From Litorimonas taeanensis (lineage in GTDB: Bacteria > Pseudomonadota > Alphaproteobacteria > Caulobacterales > Maricaulaceae): a stretch of 64,000 bases of DNA. This document shows, piece after piece, positions 47,139 through 56,869 of the stretch; positions within the stretch are counted from its first letter, which is position 1; each line of letters begins with the position of its first letter. Both the position numbers and the translations under genes were made by a program. The notes under the pieces are model-generated. The model made no database searches and was not told where the DNA came from. It saw only the letters and a program-made list of their open reading frames with translations. Location: assembly GCF_003634015.1 (NCBI RefSeq), contig NZ_RBII01000002.1:523597-587596 (forward strand). Reading direction: 5' to 3'.

Positions 47139-49280
47139 ATGAACACTCTATATTTAATTATCGCAGCGGGCTTGCTCGCTGTGGTGTACGGGATTGTCAC
47201 CCGTGCGGGCCTGATGAAAGCCTCCACGGGCAATGAACGTATGAATGAAATTGCTGGCGCTATTCAAGAAGGCGCAAAAGCTTATCTAAACAAACAATAT
47301 AAAACGATTGCGATAGTCGGGGTGTTTGTCACCATCCTACTTTTCATTCTCTTTAGAAATGCCATTGCCCCTGTTGGCTTTGTCTTGGGTGCATTTTTGT
47401 CTGGTATTGCGGGCTATGTCGGCATGCTTGTTTCCGTACAAGCGAATGTGCGGACAACTGAAGCCTCGCGTAAAAGCTTAGGCGCTGGTTTGAATGTGGC
47501 CTTTAAAGCAGGCGCCATTACTGGCATGCTTGTGGCCGGTCTCGCGCTGTTGGGTCTTGCCGTTTATTATATGATTTTGACGGGGCCGATGGGCGCGGAT
47601 AATCGCGGCGTTATTGACGGTCTTGTTTCGCTGTCTTTGGGCGCGTCATTGATTTCTGTTTTTGCTCGTCTCGGCGGCGGCATCTTTACAAAAGGCGCTG
47701 ATGTTGGCGGAGACCTTGTTGGTAAAGTCGAAGCTGGAATTCCCGAAGATGACCCCCGCAACCCCGCCACGATTGCCGATAATGTCGGTGATAATGTCGG
47801 GGATTGCGCTGGTATGGCGGCAGACTTATTTGAAACCTATGTTGTGACCATTGCGGCCACAATGGTTTTAGGGTCTATCCTATTCCCATCAGCAATTGAT
47901 CTTATGCTATATCCAATGGCGATTGGCGCGGCTTGTATTGTGACCTCTATCATTGGGACCTTCTTTGTCCGCCTTAGCAAAGGTTCAGACAATGTTATGG
48001 GCGCTTTATATAAAGGCCTTATCGCAACGGGGGTTTTATCGGTTGGCGCTATTTATCTCGTCACTCTGTTTGTGCTTGATAATGGCATGAATGCCATTGA
48101 TGAAGCCGGACGAATTACCGCATCAGGCGCAGGCGACACCTTTACAGGGATGGAATTATTCCTCTGCTCAGTTGTGGGTCTCGTGATTACCTTTTTGATT
48201 GTTATGGTCACAGAATATTACACGGGCACGAAATATCGTCCTGTGCGTTCTGTTGCCGAAGCTTCTGAGTCAGGTCACGGCACTAATGTTATCCAGGGTC
48301 TTGCAGTGTCTATGGAAGCCACAGCCCTCCCTGCCCTTATCATTGTTGCAGGCATTATCATTACTTTTAGCCTCGCCGGTCTTTATGGCATCGCAATTGC
48401 TGTGACAGCCATGCTTGGCGTTGCGGGTATGATTGTAGCGCTCGACGCCTTTGGCCCTGTCACTGATAATGCCGGCGGCATTGCTGAGATGGCAGAACTT
48501 GACCCAGAAGTCCGTAATACAACGGATGCTTTGGATGCTGTGGGCAATACAACCAAAGCTGTGACCAAAGGCTATGCCATTGGTTCTGCAGGTTTAGGGG
48601 CCTTGGTGCTCTTTGCAGCCTATTACCAAGACATTCTGTACTTCTCTAATCAACCCGATAATCCTTTATCTGGCGTCTTGGTCGATTTCAGCCTGACAAA
48701 TCCTTATGTCATTGTAGGGTTATTTGTGGGTGGGTTATTGCCTTACCTCTTTGGCGCTTGGGCGATGCAGTCCGTCGGACGCGCGGCGAGTTCTATCGTC
48801 GAAGAAGTGCGCCGCCAATTCAAAGCCGACCCTGGTATTATGAAAGGTACATCTCGCCCAGATTATGCAAAGGCCGTTGATCTTTTGACAGGCGCAGCCA
48901 TCAAAGAAATGATTAAGCCTTCGCTTCTACCGATTTTGGCGCCTATCGTTTTATATTTCACTATCTATTTCGTCACAGGCGGCGGTAAGATTGGGACAAG
49001 CTATGCCCTCTCTGCACTCGGTGCGATGTTAATGGGCGTGATTGTTACTGGTCTGTTCCTTGCCCTCTCAATGACAGCCGGCGGCGGTGCTTGGGATAAT
49101 GCCAAGAAATATATCGAAGACGGTCATCATGGCGGTAAAGGCTCTGAAGCCCATAAAGCCTCGGTCACAGGTGATACAGTGGGTGATCCTTATAAGGATA
49201 CAGCGGGTCCAGCCGTGAACCCAATGATTAAGATCACAAACATCATTGCGCTCTTATTATTGGCCGTTCTGGCGCATTAA
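47139..49280 (+). CDS. hppA: K+-independent H+-translocating membrane pyrophosphatase
   Basis: Couples PPi hydrolysis to proton pumping across the membrane. The protein has 713 residues, about 16 helices. The active site includes [31 protein letters not shown] (about 179-209), [19 protein letters not shown] (214-232) and later [13 protein letters not shown] and the C-terminal [10 protein letters not shown] / [17 protein letters not shown]. The key determinant Lys473 in [10 protein letters not shown] (Ala in the K+-dependent class) marks the K+-independent type. Preceded by the tandem RNA motif; an intrinsic terminator follows. Confidence 0.97.
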   Translation: MNTLYLIIAAGLLAVVYGIVTRAGLMKASTGNERMNEIAGAIQEGAKAYLNKQYKTIAIVGVFVTILLFILFRNAIAPVGFVLGAFLSGIAGYVGMLVSVQANVRTTEASRKSLGAGLNVAFKAGAITGMLVAGLALLGLAVYYMILTGPMGADNRGVIDGLVSLSLGASLISVFARLGGGIFTKGADVGGDLVGKVEAGIPEDDPRNPATIADNVGDNVGDCAGMAADLFETYVVTIAATMVLGSILFPSAIDLMLYPMAIGAACIVTSIIGTFFVRLSKGSDNVMGALYKGLIATGVLSVGAIYLVTLFVLDNGMNAIDEAGRITASGAGDTFTGMELFLCSVVGLVITFLIVMVTEYYTGTKYRPVRSVAEASESGHGTNVIQGLAVSMEATALPALIIVAGIIITFSLAGLYGIAIAVTAMLGVAGMIVALDAFGPVTDNAGGIAEMAELDPEVRNTTDALDAVGNTTKAVTKGYAIGSAGLGALVLFAAYYQDILYFSNQPDNPLSGVLVDFSLTNPYVIVGLFVGGLLPYLFGAWAMQSVGRAASSIVEEVRRQFKADPGIMKGTSRPDYAKAVDLLTGAAIKEMIKPSLLPILAPIVLYFTIYFVTGGGKIGTSYALSALGAMLMGVIVTGLFLALSMTAGGGAWDNAKKYIEDGHHGGKGSEAHKASVTGDTVGDPYKDTAGPAVNPMIKITNIIALLLLAVLAH

Positions 49281-49305
49281 ATACACCATGCATTAAAGTC
49301 CCAGG

Positions 49306-49333
49306 GCCTCGCAAAATTTGCGGGGCTTTTTTT
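49306..49333 (+). terminator. Intrinsic terminator for hppA
   Basis: GCCTCGCAA (49306-49314) pairs with TTGCGGGGC (49318-49326), with one G-T pair, followed by seven T. Placed 25 bases after the stop. Confidence 0.92.
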
Positions 49334-49465
49334 ATCTTCTGATTTCTCATCATACCCTTTCTGTGATAAGCCTTAACCATACGCTGCGGCGTATTGGGGT
49401 AGGGGCGCAACTATTTCCATTTTTGAAGACCTTAACAGCTTTGCGCAGAGCTATATGAGGGACAT

Positions 49466-50290
49466 ATGATTTTACTAAAAAGAACACTGAAATGCATGGC
49501 TTTACCGCTAGCCACTATCATTATGGGGTTTGGGGCAACGGCACAGGCACAGAGCTATAATAAAACCCCCAATGCCGCGATATCTGGTCATAACAAAGCC
49601 AAGATAAAAGGCTCGGTTTTAGATTGTCAAACGGCCTGTAACAGTCGGACAGATTTTGTCTGTACGTCATTTGATTACAATAAAGCCGATCAAAGCTGTG
49701 ACCTCTCTGATCAGAATACAGAGTCAGTCAAGCTGAAAACAGATTATAAGAACCATCCTTATGACTATTATGAGAAAGCCCAGGTCATGCCGGATTTAAC
49801 GACGGCTTGGGACTCATCAGAAGGACTTATATATTGGCTGGGCGGGTACTATCAAACGCCCGACAAAACATTGAAAGGGACATTGGAGCGCCACAAGGCT
49901 GGTTATAAATTCGTCGGCAAATGGGGTCGCATGGATTCTCAACGCGGCATTGTGCCTAAAGGAGATGTGACTTTAGTCTTTTCTGAAAAAGGTAAGTCCT
50001 TTACCGGGACATATGAAAAGGAATCGGGCGCGCTTGGTAATTGGACAGGCAGTTATAAGTCAAATGCCCCATATTCCCTCGGTGTCGTTCCGCCCCATGC
50101 TTCACAAAACAGCCAATATAACGCCCAGTTGGCTTTCCAAATAAAAGCCAGTGACTCTGATAATGGCGTTGAATTTGAAACCTATGAGCAATCCATTAGT
50201 CCCACTAACCGCTGTGATGCAGAGATGATTGCCTTTTTTAAGAAACAAGGTTTGTCAAATCCATCCATTACAAAGGTTTGCCGAAATTAA
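49466..50290 (+). CDS. Secreted protein with PAN/Apple domain
   Basis: Exported protein of 274 residues. The signal peptide is MILLKRTLKCMALPLATIIM... ending near QAQ. Residues about 45-105 form a PAN/Apple-like module with four cysteines (LDCQTACNSRTDFVCTSFDYNKADQSCDLSD), usually a protein- or sugar-binding unit with paired disulfides. A second beta-rich region (about 110-215) has repeats of W/G-rich strands (GGYYQTPDKTLKGTLERH, GNWTGSYKSN) and the C-terminus has a two-cysteine segment. Function unknown. Confidence 0.8.
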   Translation: MILLKRTLKCMALPLATIIMGFGATAQAQSYNKTPNAAISGHNKAKIKGSVLDCQTACNSRTDFVCTSFDYNKADQSCDLSDQNTESVKLKTDYKNHPYDYYEKAQVMPDLTTAWDSSEGLIYWLGGYYQTPDKTLKGTLERHKAGYKFVGKWGRMDSQRGIVPKGDVTLVFSEKGKSFTGTYEKESGALGNWTGSYKSNAPYSLGVVPPHASQNSQYNAQLAFQIKASDSDNGVEFETYEQSISPTNRCDAEMIAFFKKQGLSNPSITKVCRN

Positions 50291-50384
50291 CCGATAAGTT
50301 TTCCATTTAATTTTTATCTTGGCAGAGCCAAAGTTCTGATTTAGTAAAATTAGTACAAAGTCTCGCATAGACGAGGGGAGAGCG

Positions 50385-50417
50385 CCCCGCCTTTGAAAAA
50401 AGGCGGGGTTTATTTAT
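50385..50417 (+). terminator. Intrinsic terminator
   Basis: CCCCGCCTTT (50385-50394), loop GAAA, AAAGGCGGGG (50399-50408), then TTTATTTA. Strong stem 94 bases after the PAN-domain gene. Confidence 0.85.
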
Positions 50418-50517
50418 GCGCTCTCCCTATCTTGCCCCGCCTTAAGCTTTTATAACTTGACCCATTAAGGAAGCGGCCTAAGCCTTTCCTTGCATCTGAT
50501 TTTATAAAGGCAGTTTT

Positions 50518-51444
50518 ATGGCAGGTCATAAACTCTCAATTGGTTTCCTCTCTGTCAGCATGCTCCTGCTTTCGACATGTCAGGAATCGACCCCTATCTC
50601 CCAGCCCGTTGATGACCCCGAAATCACAGCGCCACAGCCTGTTATATGGTCTGTGACGGATGAAGATAGCGAGGTCATACTTTATCCGACCTTTCATATC
50701 CTGCCCCAAAATATAAAATGGCAAAGCCCAATCTTAATGGCCGCCCTCACCCGAGCCGATGAAATTTGGTATGAAGTCCCTGCGGATACGGGCCGCGACC
50801 CAGCCTTTAAACAGCAGACAATGGCACTTGGGCTAAGCCCAGACCGCCCTCTCTCTTCAGTTTTGCCTGACGCCACCTATGCTAAGCTGTCAAATGTTAT
50901 GCGCGAATTGGGCATGCCAGAAAACAGTCTCGACCCGATGCGGCCTTGGATGGCGAGCATGGCTATCCCCCTCATTCAAATGTCAAAATCTGGTTACGAT
51001 CCTGAACTTGGCGTTGAATCAGTTCTTCAGCAGATCGTCACAAATAAGCCCGTAAGATCATTTGAAACGGGGCTACAACAATTACAGTTTCTGGCTGATA
51101 TTCCTGAGGCTGAACAAATCGCCATGCTCGATGCGACCCTTGATGATATCAATGAAGGTCAATCCATGATTGATAGTATGGCCAAAGCATGGGCAACCGG
51201 AGATTTAGAGTTTCTACAATCTGAAATCTTGGACGAGATGAAAGCGGAATCCCCTGAAGTTTACAACATCATGATTAAGAAGCGTAATCAGGCGTGGCTA
51301 GATATTTTAGTCAATGAAATGCAAGGAGCTGGCGTGGATTTTGTAGCTGTCGGCGCAGGGCATTTAATCGGTGAAGACGGATTACCTGAACAGCTATTAC
51401 AAAAAGGCTATAACGTAAAAATAATAACTCCGCCCTCACCCTAA
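50518..51444 (+). CDS. TraB/GumN family lipoprotein
   Basis: Exported protein of 308 residues. The signal peptide ends with a lipobox-like LSTC (about residue 21), so likely lipid-anchored. The TraB/GumN (Tiki-like) fold is seen in SEVILYPTFHILPQNIKWQSP, ALTRADEIWYEVP, the middle GYDPELGVESVLQQI and SFETGLQQLQFLADIP, and the C-terminal VDFVAVGAGHLIGEDGLPEQLLQKGY. The conserved Glu and His residues suggest a metallo-hydrolase. Bacterial members are uncharacterised. Confidence 0.87.
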   Translation: MAGHKLSIGFLSVSMLLLSTCQESTPISQPVDDPEITAPQPVIWSVTDEDSEVILYPTFHILPQNIKWQSPILMAALTRADEIWYEVPADTGRDPAFKQQTMALGLSPDRPLSSVLPDATYAKLSNVMRELGMPENSLDPMRPWMASMAIPLIQMSKSGYDPELGVESVLQQIVTNKPVRSFETGLQQLQFLADIPEAEQIAMLDATLDDINEGQSMIDSMAKAWATGDLEFLQSEILDEMKAESPEVYNIMIKKRNQAWLDILVNEMQGAGVDFVAVGAGHLIGEDGLPEQLLQKGYNVKIITPPSP

Positions 51445-51470
51445 CTATTGCCGCTACTGTGCGATATGAA

Positions 51471-52199
51471 TTATTTTGCCATATCGAAATATATGAATTC
51501 GGCATCTCTTCCATTTTCAAACACAATTTGACCGCCTCTCCCAATGGCTAGGCCGTCTCCGTGTCGTAAAGTTTGTCCATTTACTGTGACATGCCCTTTT
51601 ACCATTTGCACCCAAGCTATGCGGTCATGACCAAGCTTTGTTTCTATGGTTTGGCCCTGTACCAATGTGGCGGCATAAATATCACTATCAGCCTTAATAT
51701 GCAGAGAGTCTCCACGCCCATCCGAAGATAGAAACAAAGCTAGCGTCCCATCTTTGTCTTGGGCTGAGATTTCCACAGCATTATATCGCGGGGCCTCATC
51801 CTGTATATTTGGCAATAGCCAAATTTGTAGCAGCCTTACGGGCGAGGTTTCACTGGGGTTAAATTCGGAATGACGCACGCCCGTTCCGGCGCTCATATAT
51901 TGGACGCCGCCTGCACTCACCACAGATCCATTTCCCATAGAATCTTTGTGCTCTAATTGTCCTTCTACGACATAGGAAAATATTTCGTAATTATCATGCG
52001 GGTGCATGGGAAAGCCGCCACCGGCATCAATCCAATCATCATTAATGACGCGTAGTGGGCCATAATGCATATGTTTGGCGTCATAATAATTGGCAAAAGA
52101 AAAACTATGCGCGGATTTCAGCCAGCCATGATCGGCCACGCCTCTGGCCTCTGCGGGACGAAGAGTTAAATCACTTGCCATATTAACTGTTTGGGTCAT
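51471..52199 (-). CDS. Pirin family protein (quercetinase-like)
   Basis: Bicupin protein of 242 residues from ATG 52199 (MTQTVNMASDLTL); the frame continues upstream to 52292 but overlaps azoR, so I choose the ATG with GGAG nearby. The N-terminal cupin shows GGGFPMHPHDNYEIFSYVVEGQLEHKDS and GTGVRHSEFNP, with metal His and Glu residues. The C-terminal cupin is degenerate. Pirin-like proteins such as YhhW/YhaK oxidise quercetin or act as redox sensors. It follows azoR in the same transcript. Confidence 0.9.
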   Translation of the reverse strand: MTQTVNMASDLTLRPAEARGVADHGWLKSAHSFSFANYYDAKHMHYGPLRVINDDWIDAGGGFPMHPHDNYEIFSYVVEGQLEHKDSMGNGSVVSAGGVQYMSAGTGVRHSEFNPSETSPVRLLQIWLLPNIQDEAPRYNAVEISAQDKDGTLALFLSSDGRGDSLHIKADSDIYAATLVQGQTIETKLGHDRIAWVQMVKGHVTVNGQTLRHGDGLAIGRGGQIVFENGRDAEFIYFDMAK

Positions 52200-52227
52200 T
52201 TGGCCCTCCGTCTCACTGTCTTTGTGG

Positions 52228-52818
52228 TTATAGGCTTTCAATCGCCTCAAACGCCAATTGGATTTTGGCTTCGGCTTGCTGTGCCAAAGCATCTGCTGCT
52301 ATGAAAGTCACATCGCTTATGCCAATAAAACCTAGAGCATGCCGCAAATATGGCGTCGCAAAATCTATTTCGCTACCGAGCTGCGTGCCGCCAGAGGCCA
52401 CGAGCACAATAGCACGCTTATTTTTCAATAAACCTTGTGGACCCGTTTCTGTATAGGCAAAAGTCTTTCCCACGCGGGCCACCATATCAATCCAAGACTT
52501 GAGAGAAGCAGGGATAGAAAAGTTATATATAGGTGTGCCAATCAAGAGCGTGTCCGCCTGTTCGAGCTCTGAAACCAAAGTATCAGATTCAATCAACGCC
52601 TGATGTTGCGCTTCGTCGCGAGCTTCAGCTGGCGTAAAGTTCGCGCCAATCCAGCCTTCATTCACAAAGTTCAGACCCTCTGACAGGTCGCGATTGATAA
52701 TCTTTACTGGCCCTTTAGCTGACATACTATCAATTGCCTTTTGGGTTAACCGTCTGGAAATTGAATCCGTTTTACGCGGGCTAACGTCCAAGCGTAGTAT
52801 TGTATTTATATCTTTCAT
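52228..52818 (-). CDS. azoR: FMN-dependent NADH:quinone oxidoreductase/azoreductase
   Basis: Flavodoxin-like reductase of 196 residues. The start ATG 52818 (MKDINTILRLDVSPRKTDSISRRL) has an upstream GGAGACAC. The FMN-binding loop SPRKTDSISR is near the N-terminus; LLIGTPIYNFSIPASLKSWIDMVARVGKTFAYTETGPQGLLKNKRAIVLVASGGT is the classic AzoR core. It detoxifies quinones and azo compounds in the family. Divergent from a LysR gene that likely regulates it. Confidence 0.93.
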   Translation of the reverse strand: MKDINTILRLDVSPRKTDSISRRLTQKAIDSMSAKGPVKIINRDLSEGLNFVNEGWIGANFTPAEARDEAQHQALIESDTLVSELEQADTLLIGTPIYNFSIPASLKSWIDMVARVGKTFAYTETGPQGLLKNKRAIVLVASGGTQLGSEIDFATPYLRHALGFIGISDVTFIAADALAQQAEAKIQLAFEAIESL

Positions 52819-52922
52819 GTGTGTCTCCATACCGTCAGTTGAGTTGAGCATTAAACTTAGAGTGTTTCGTCACGCCAGATTAGAGGGTTGATAAACAACT
52901 GATTGTTGCGCATTGTGCAACA

Positions 52923-53852
52923 ATGAACCGTTATGAAGAGATTGAAGCCTTTGTACGCACCATTGAGGCGGGCTCTTTTACCCATGCCGCGAAACAATTG
53001 GGCGTGACCAAATCCGCAGTCAGTCGTCGGCTCTCTGATTTAGAAACGCGCCTTGGTACGCAATTAATAATGCGTACAACGCGTTCGCTTTCTTTGACCG
53101 AAGCTGGCCAAGCACTGTTTGAACGCGCCATAGGATTGCTCGCTGACTGGAATGAAGCTGAAACGGTAAGCATGTCCCAAACCACCGCCCTATCGGGCCG
53201 TATCCGCATGGCGGCCCCATTAACCTTTGGCGTTAAATATCTGGGCCCCGCCATTATTGATTTTCTGGCCCTACATCCAGATATTGTTTTTGATATTGAT
53301 TATAATGACCGAAAAATAGATCTTATCTCTGAAGGTGTCGATGTTGCGATACGGATAGGCGAGTTGACGGATTCCGGGCTCATCGCTCGCAAACTGGCCC
53401 CCATCACTATGTTGGCCTGCGCCGCCCCCGCCTATCTCGAAAAACATGGCCACCCTAAAACTGCCCAAGACTTAAAACATATGAAGAAACTCAGCTATGC
53501 AAATCGGTCTAAGCAATCCTGGCATTATACAGACAACCAAGGGAAACGCGGTGAAGTGACTATCCCTTCAGCCCTACGTTCCAACAATGGTGATTTTTTG
53601 AAAAACGCGGCTATAGCCGGTCTTGGTATTATACTTCATCCCAGCTTTATCGTCTGTGATGCGTTGCAAGACGGATCGCTTAAGGTCATTCTCAAAGACC
53701 ATAATTTCGCCTCTATTTCCGCTTATGCTATATATCCACCCACCCGGCACCTATCATTGCGCGTCAGAACTTGGGTTGATTTTCTTGTTGAACGCTTCAA
53801 GGACATTCCCCCATGGGAGATGCATATACATTTGTCGAAACAAAAGAACTAA
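52923..53852 (+). CDS. LysR-family transcriptional regulator
   Basis: Regulator of 309 residues. N-terminal HTH: FVRTIEAGSFTHAAKQLGVTKSAVSRRLSDLETRLG. Effector domain RIRMAAPLTFGVKYLGPAIIDFLALHPDIVFDIDYNDRKIDLISEGVDVAIRIGELTDSGL, typical of the quinone/redox-responsive LysR group. Divergent from azoR-pirin across 104 bases, so the usual autoregulator/target arrangement. Ligand unknown. Confidence 0.92.
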   Translation: MNRYEEIEAFVRTIEAGSFTHAAKQLGVTKSAVSRRLSDLETRLGTQLIMRTTRSLSLTEAGQALFERAIGLLADWNEAETVSMSQTTALSGRIRMAAPLTFGVKYLGPAIIDFLALHPDIVFDIDYNDRKIDLISEGVDVAIRIGELTDSGLIARKLAPITMLACAAPAYLEKHGHPKTAQDLKHMKKLSYANRSKQSWHYTDNQGKRGEVTIPSALRSNNGDFLKNAAIAGLGIILHPSFIVCDALQDGSLKVILKDHNFASISAYAIYPPTRHLSLRVRTWVDFLVERFKDIPPWEMHIHLSKQKN

Positions 53853-53918
53853 TGCATAGTAAGCTTATTTCGCCGACAGTCCTTTGCTTTTAACAGCATT
53901 ATTTTCGATGGTTTTCTA

Positions 53919-54389
53919 ATGGAAACAGAACCCCTTAGTCCAATTGCACCGCCGCATAAAACCGCTGCCACGCCTGCCAAAGGTCGGTTGGCCGATTTAC
54001 TGGCTTGCGGTTTAGCAATCTTGGCAGCAATCCTCAGTGCCTTTACAGCGCTTCGGTTCTTTCTGGGGTTTGCAGCCAATGACACGCATTTAGCAGGATT
54101 AAGTTCGGCTTTCATCTTTTCTATATTCTTAGGCGTGTTTGCGGTGGGGCCCGCCATAATAATTGCCCGTCTGGCTTTTCTTGGCTGGAAATCAGGATTG
54201 GTTTTAAAACAGGCCCTTTGGGTCTTATGCCTTGGCATGCCATGGGTGGTTTTGTCCGTGTTAATTATCAAGCACACACCCTTACCAATATATGCGGGAT
54301 GGACAGCATTCACGCTGTCGAGTTTGCTCTGTCTGTGGGCCGCCATTTCAATTTATTTATCTCACAGCGGAACACAAAGTCGTCAATAA
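53919..54389 (+). CDS. Hypothetical four-helix membrane protein
   Basis: Protein of 156 residues. A proline-rich N-terminus (METEPLSPIAPPHKTAATPAKG) precedes four hydrophobic helices (LLACGLAILAAILSAFTALRFFLG, AFIFSIFLGVFAVGPAIIIARLAFLGW, ALWVLCLGMPWVVLSVLII, AFTLSSLLCLWAAISIYLS). No family recognised. A long minus-strand frame overlaps it but reads as a shadow. Confidence 0.65.
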   Translation: METEPLSPIAPPHKTAATPAKGRLADLLACGLAILAAILSAFTALRFFLGFAANDTHLAGLSSAFIFSIFLGVFAVGPAIIIARLAFLGWKSGLVLKQALWVLCLGMPWVVLSVLIIKHTPLPIYAGWTAFTLSSLLCLWAAISIYLSHSGTQSRQ

Positions 54390-54503
54390 CCGTTAGTTTA
54401 GTTGTGCATGGATATGATTATAACTATGTTTCAGTAAGCGTTCAGGGACGGTGCGCTATAAATGTATAACGCTACAGACGTTAATGAGTAAGGAGCCCCC
54501 GAC

Positions 54504-55121
54504 ATGACATCTCTTAGAAACCTCTTAATATGCGGCGCTACGGCCGCCATTCTGACGGCTTGCGCCACATCTACTCCCTATCAACCCGCTTCTAAGCCGG
54601 GGGGATTTGATGGGTTTTCACAAACCATGATTGAAAACGACCGCGCGCGTATTACTTTTGGTGGAAATTCCCTGACAAAACGTGAGACCGTTGAAAATTC
54701 GCTCTTATACCGCGCGGCAGAGATGGCTGTTGAACGCGGATTTGATTATTTCACTCTTGCCGAACGTGAAGTCGAAGCCAACAAACGTGTAAATGTCTCA
54801 CCGTCATCTCGCTTTGGTCTTTACGATCCATATTTCAATTATAGCTTCTATCGACCGCGTTATGGCTGGAGTCAGAACTACCGCTATTCTCGTTTTGGAG
54901 GATTTTATCGTGGCCGTGGATTTGGCTATCGCGGATTTTACGATCCCTTTTACGACCCTTTCTTTGATGATTTTAATGTACGAGAAATCACCAAGTATCG
55001 TGCAACCGCAGAAGTCTTATTCGGCAAAGGCCCCAAGCCCGTTAATCGTGATAATGCGTTTAATGCCCGCGAAGTTTTACAAAACCTATCTGACGTAATT
55101 GAGTTTCCTGAAGAAAACTAA
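54504..55121 (+). CDS. CC0125/CC1285 family lipoprotein
   Basis: Exported lipoprotein of 205 residues with N-terminus MTSLRNLLICGATAAILTAC, lipobox LTAC. STPYQPASKPGGFDGFSQTMIENDRARITFGGNSLTKRE is the family signature known from Caulobacter CC0125/CC1285. The C-terminal half has a Tyr/Phe/Gly/Arg-rich stretch (YDPYFNYSFYRPRYGWSQNY). Function unknown. Good RBS (AAGGAGCC). Confidence 0.87.
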   Translation: MTSLRNLLICGATAAILTACATSTPYQPASKPGGFDGFSQTMIENDRARITFGGNSLTKRETVENSLLYRAAEMAVERGFDYFTLAEREVEANKRVNVSPSSRFGLYDPYFNYSFYRPRYGWSQNYRYSRFGGFYRGRGFGYRGFYDPFYDPFFDDFNVREITKYRATAEVLFGKGPKPVNRDNAFNAREVLQNLSDVIEFPEEN

Positions 55122-55182
55122 ATCATCCACGCAAATAAAACTGGTTTTTTGCGCATTCGATTTTCGATCTAAAAATAAGATT

Positions 55183-55211
55183 AAGAAAACCGCCCATTGG
55201 CGGTTTTCTTA
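55183..55211 (+). terminator. Intrinsic terminator-like hairpin
   Basis: AAGAAAACCGCC (55183-55194) with GGCGGTTTTCTT (55199-55210), a 12-bp stem with a 4-base loop. The 3' arm provides TTTTCTT; the trailing T-run is short. Confidence 0.75.
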
Positions 55212-55418
55212 TGGACTAAATGTATCCAACATTGAAACACGTCCCTAACTTAACAGACTCTCTAGCTACGCCTTCCCTACTTCCCTCTTTTTCTTAACTT
55301 TACGCTTTCCAACTTTCCCTTACGAAGTTATTAGTTGCGAATGATTTTCAATTGCGTTATTGTTGAAGTATAAGCGCTTCGCAAGGGCCGAGGCGTCACA
55401 GGGGACATTGAGGGATGT

Positions 55419-55601
55419 ATGATATTACGAACACGCTCTGAGACTTTAGCTATTCTATTAGCGAAAGATGGCGGCAAATGTCCGCACCTACAGGCCGTAA
55501 GGGACGCCATTATACTGGCTCAGGCGGAAGCCGAATGTTTGCCGCAGCCTGAGAATGTCGGGAATGACCGCACTGGGTTGAAACATCAAAATCAAATTTA
55601 A
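55419..55601 (+). CDS. Small hypothetical protein, 60 residues
   Basis: MILRTRSETLAILLAKDGGK... ending HQNQI. Preceded by GAGGGATGT, a good RBS spacing for the ATG at 55419. Amino acid composition is normal, one helix-rich central region (QAVRDAIILAQAEAECL). No family known to me; the surrounding 600 bases contain no other coding signal, so it may be real or chance. The region upstream (55271-55320) is unusually pyrimidine-rich. Confidence 0.4.
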   Translation: MILRTRSETLAILLAKDGGKCPHLQAVRDAIILAQAEAECLPQPENVGNDRTGLKHQNQI

Positions 55602-55746
55602 ACGTTGTTTTGGTCGCTCTATCGCGCGAAAGCCTTTGCGACATTACCATTTTTACAGTGATTAGGGTTGATTTCTAAGAAAAACCCGACGATATAGCGC
55701 GCATTCTGAATTCCCAGACATGTTGAATGCGAGATAATTGAATCCT

Positions 55747-56088
55747 ATGAGCTTCCCCGGACAGCAAAATTTTAATGACCGATTAAAGGCCCAACGCGAA
55801 GCCAAATTGGCAATGCTAGAGCGCGCCAAAGAAAAGCAACTTGACCCCAAAGAAAAAGAGCGTCTTTTAAAAGAGCGAGCAGAGCGCAATAAGCGTCGTG
55901 AAGAACGTGAAGCGAAAAAAGAAGCTGAACGCAAAGCAAAAGAAGCCTTAATTGCTGAAGAAAAAGCAGAAAAAGAACGTAAAGCTAAGATTGCAAAAGA
56001 AGCCGCAATTAAAGCACAAGAAGAATTAAAACGCGCTCAAAAAGCGCGCCGCGATGCCAAATATGCCGCGCGGAAAAATCGCCGCTAG
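55747..56088 (+). CDS. DUF6481-like charged helical protein
   Basis: Protein of 113 residues from ATG 55747 (MSFPGQQNFNDRLKAQREAK); the TTG three codons upstream is a weaker start. Composition is extreme: Lys, Glu, Ala and Arg make up most of residues 30-110, forming a continuous charged coiled coil (KEREERNKRREE-type repeats). FNDRLKAQREAKLAMLERAKEK matches the DUF6481 type. Function unknown; possibly nucleic acid- or ribosome-associated. An intrinsic terminator follows. Confidence 0.75.
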   Translation: MSFPGQQNFNDRLKAQREAKLAMLERAKEKQLDPKEKERLLKERAERNKRREEREAKKEAERKAKEALIAEEKAEKERKAKIAKEAAIKAQEELKRAQKARRDAKYAARKNRR

Positions 56089-56110
56089 GCGCTCTTTTAT
56101 CTTCATAAAT

Positions 56111-56135
56111 AAGCCCGCCTCTGGCGGGTTTTTTT
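56111..56135 (+). terminator. Intrinsic terminator
   Basis: CCCGCC (56114-56119), loop TCT, GGCGGG (56123-56128), then seven T. Ends the DUF6481-like gene. Confidence 0.9.
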
Positions 56136-56149
56136 ATACGTTGAAGTTT

Positions 56150-56866
56150 TTAGGGCGCTTCTGTCTTTGGTCGATAGGCACATATTTGCGCAATAGCGCA
56201 ATTATAACATTTCGGCTTTCGTGCCACGCAGGTATATCGGCCGTGTAAAATGAGCCAATGATGCGCCCCTAAAGCATATTCATCAGGTGTCACGCGTAAG
56301 AGGTTTAACTCCACGATATAGGGATCTTTACCCGGGGCCATACCCGTTCGGTTGGCCACGCGGAAAATATGAGTATCGACGGCCATGGTGGGTTGACCAA
56401 AGGCTTCATTCATCACGACATTCGCCGTTTTGCGGCCTACGCCCGGGAGTTTAACAAGCGCGTCTCTGTCTTGGGGAACGACCGAGTTAAAATCATCAAT
56501 CAACATTTGTGAGAGCTTTATCACATTCTTGGCTTTGTTCCGATATAACCCAATTGTGTTTATATGATTACGAACTACGTCTTCCCCCAGTGCGACCATT
56601 TTTTCAGGCGTGTCTGCCTTGGCAAAAAGATCTTTGGTGGCTTTATTAACGCCAACATCCGTTGACTGCGCCGACAAGGCGACAGCGACAACCAAAGTGT
56701 AAGGGTTTGAATAATTCAGTTCAGTTTTTGGATCGGGATTTAAAGTCTTTAAATGGGCATAAATTTGACCAATTTGATGACGATTTAATTTTGGTCGCGG
56801 AAGATTTTTATACAGCCGCTCTTTCGGGGGCGTATGCTTTACACTTCCTTTTGACGACTCCGCCAC
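56150..56866 (-). CDS. nth: Endonuclease III
   Basis: Base-excision DNA glycosylase/AP lyase for oxidised pyrimidines, 238 residues with GTG start at 56866. The HhH motif LPGVGRKTANVV contains the catalytic Lys146; Asp164 is in AVDTHIFRVANR. The [4Fe-4S] loop is Cys213-x6-Cys220-x2-Cys223-x5-Cys229, complete. A basic N-terminal extension of about 20 residues is present. Starts 3 bases after the stop of the FMN-reductase gene, so translationally linked. Confidence 0.96.
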   Translation of the reverse strand: MAESSKGSVKHTPPKERLYKNLPRPKLNRHQIGQIYAHLKTLNPDPKTELNYSNPYTLVVAVALSAQSTDVGVNKATKDLFAKADTPEKMVALGEDVVRNHINTIGLYRNKAKNVIKLSQMLIDDFNSVVPQDRDALVKLPGVGRKTANVVMNEAFGQPTMAVDTHIFRVANRTGMAPGKDPYIVELNLLRVTPDEYALGAHHWLILHGRYTCVARKPKCYNCAIAQICAYRPKTEAP

Positions 56867-56869
56867 GGG

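Noticed and set aside
53849-54346. Minus-strand 165-codon frame
   Set aside because: Shadow of the plus-strand membrane protein at 53919, which has a clear helix pattern and a sensible N-terminus.
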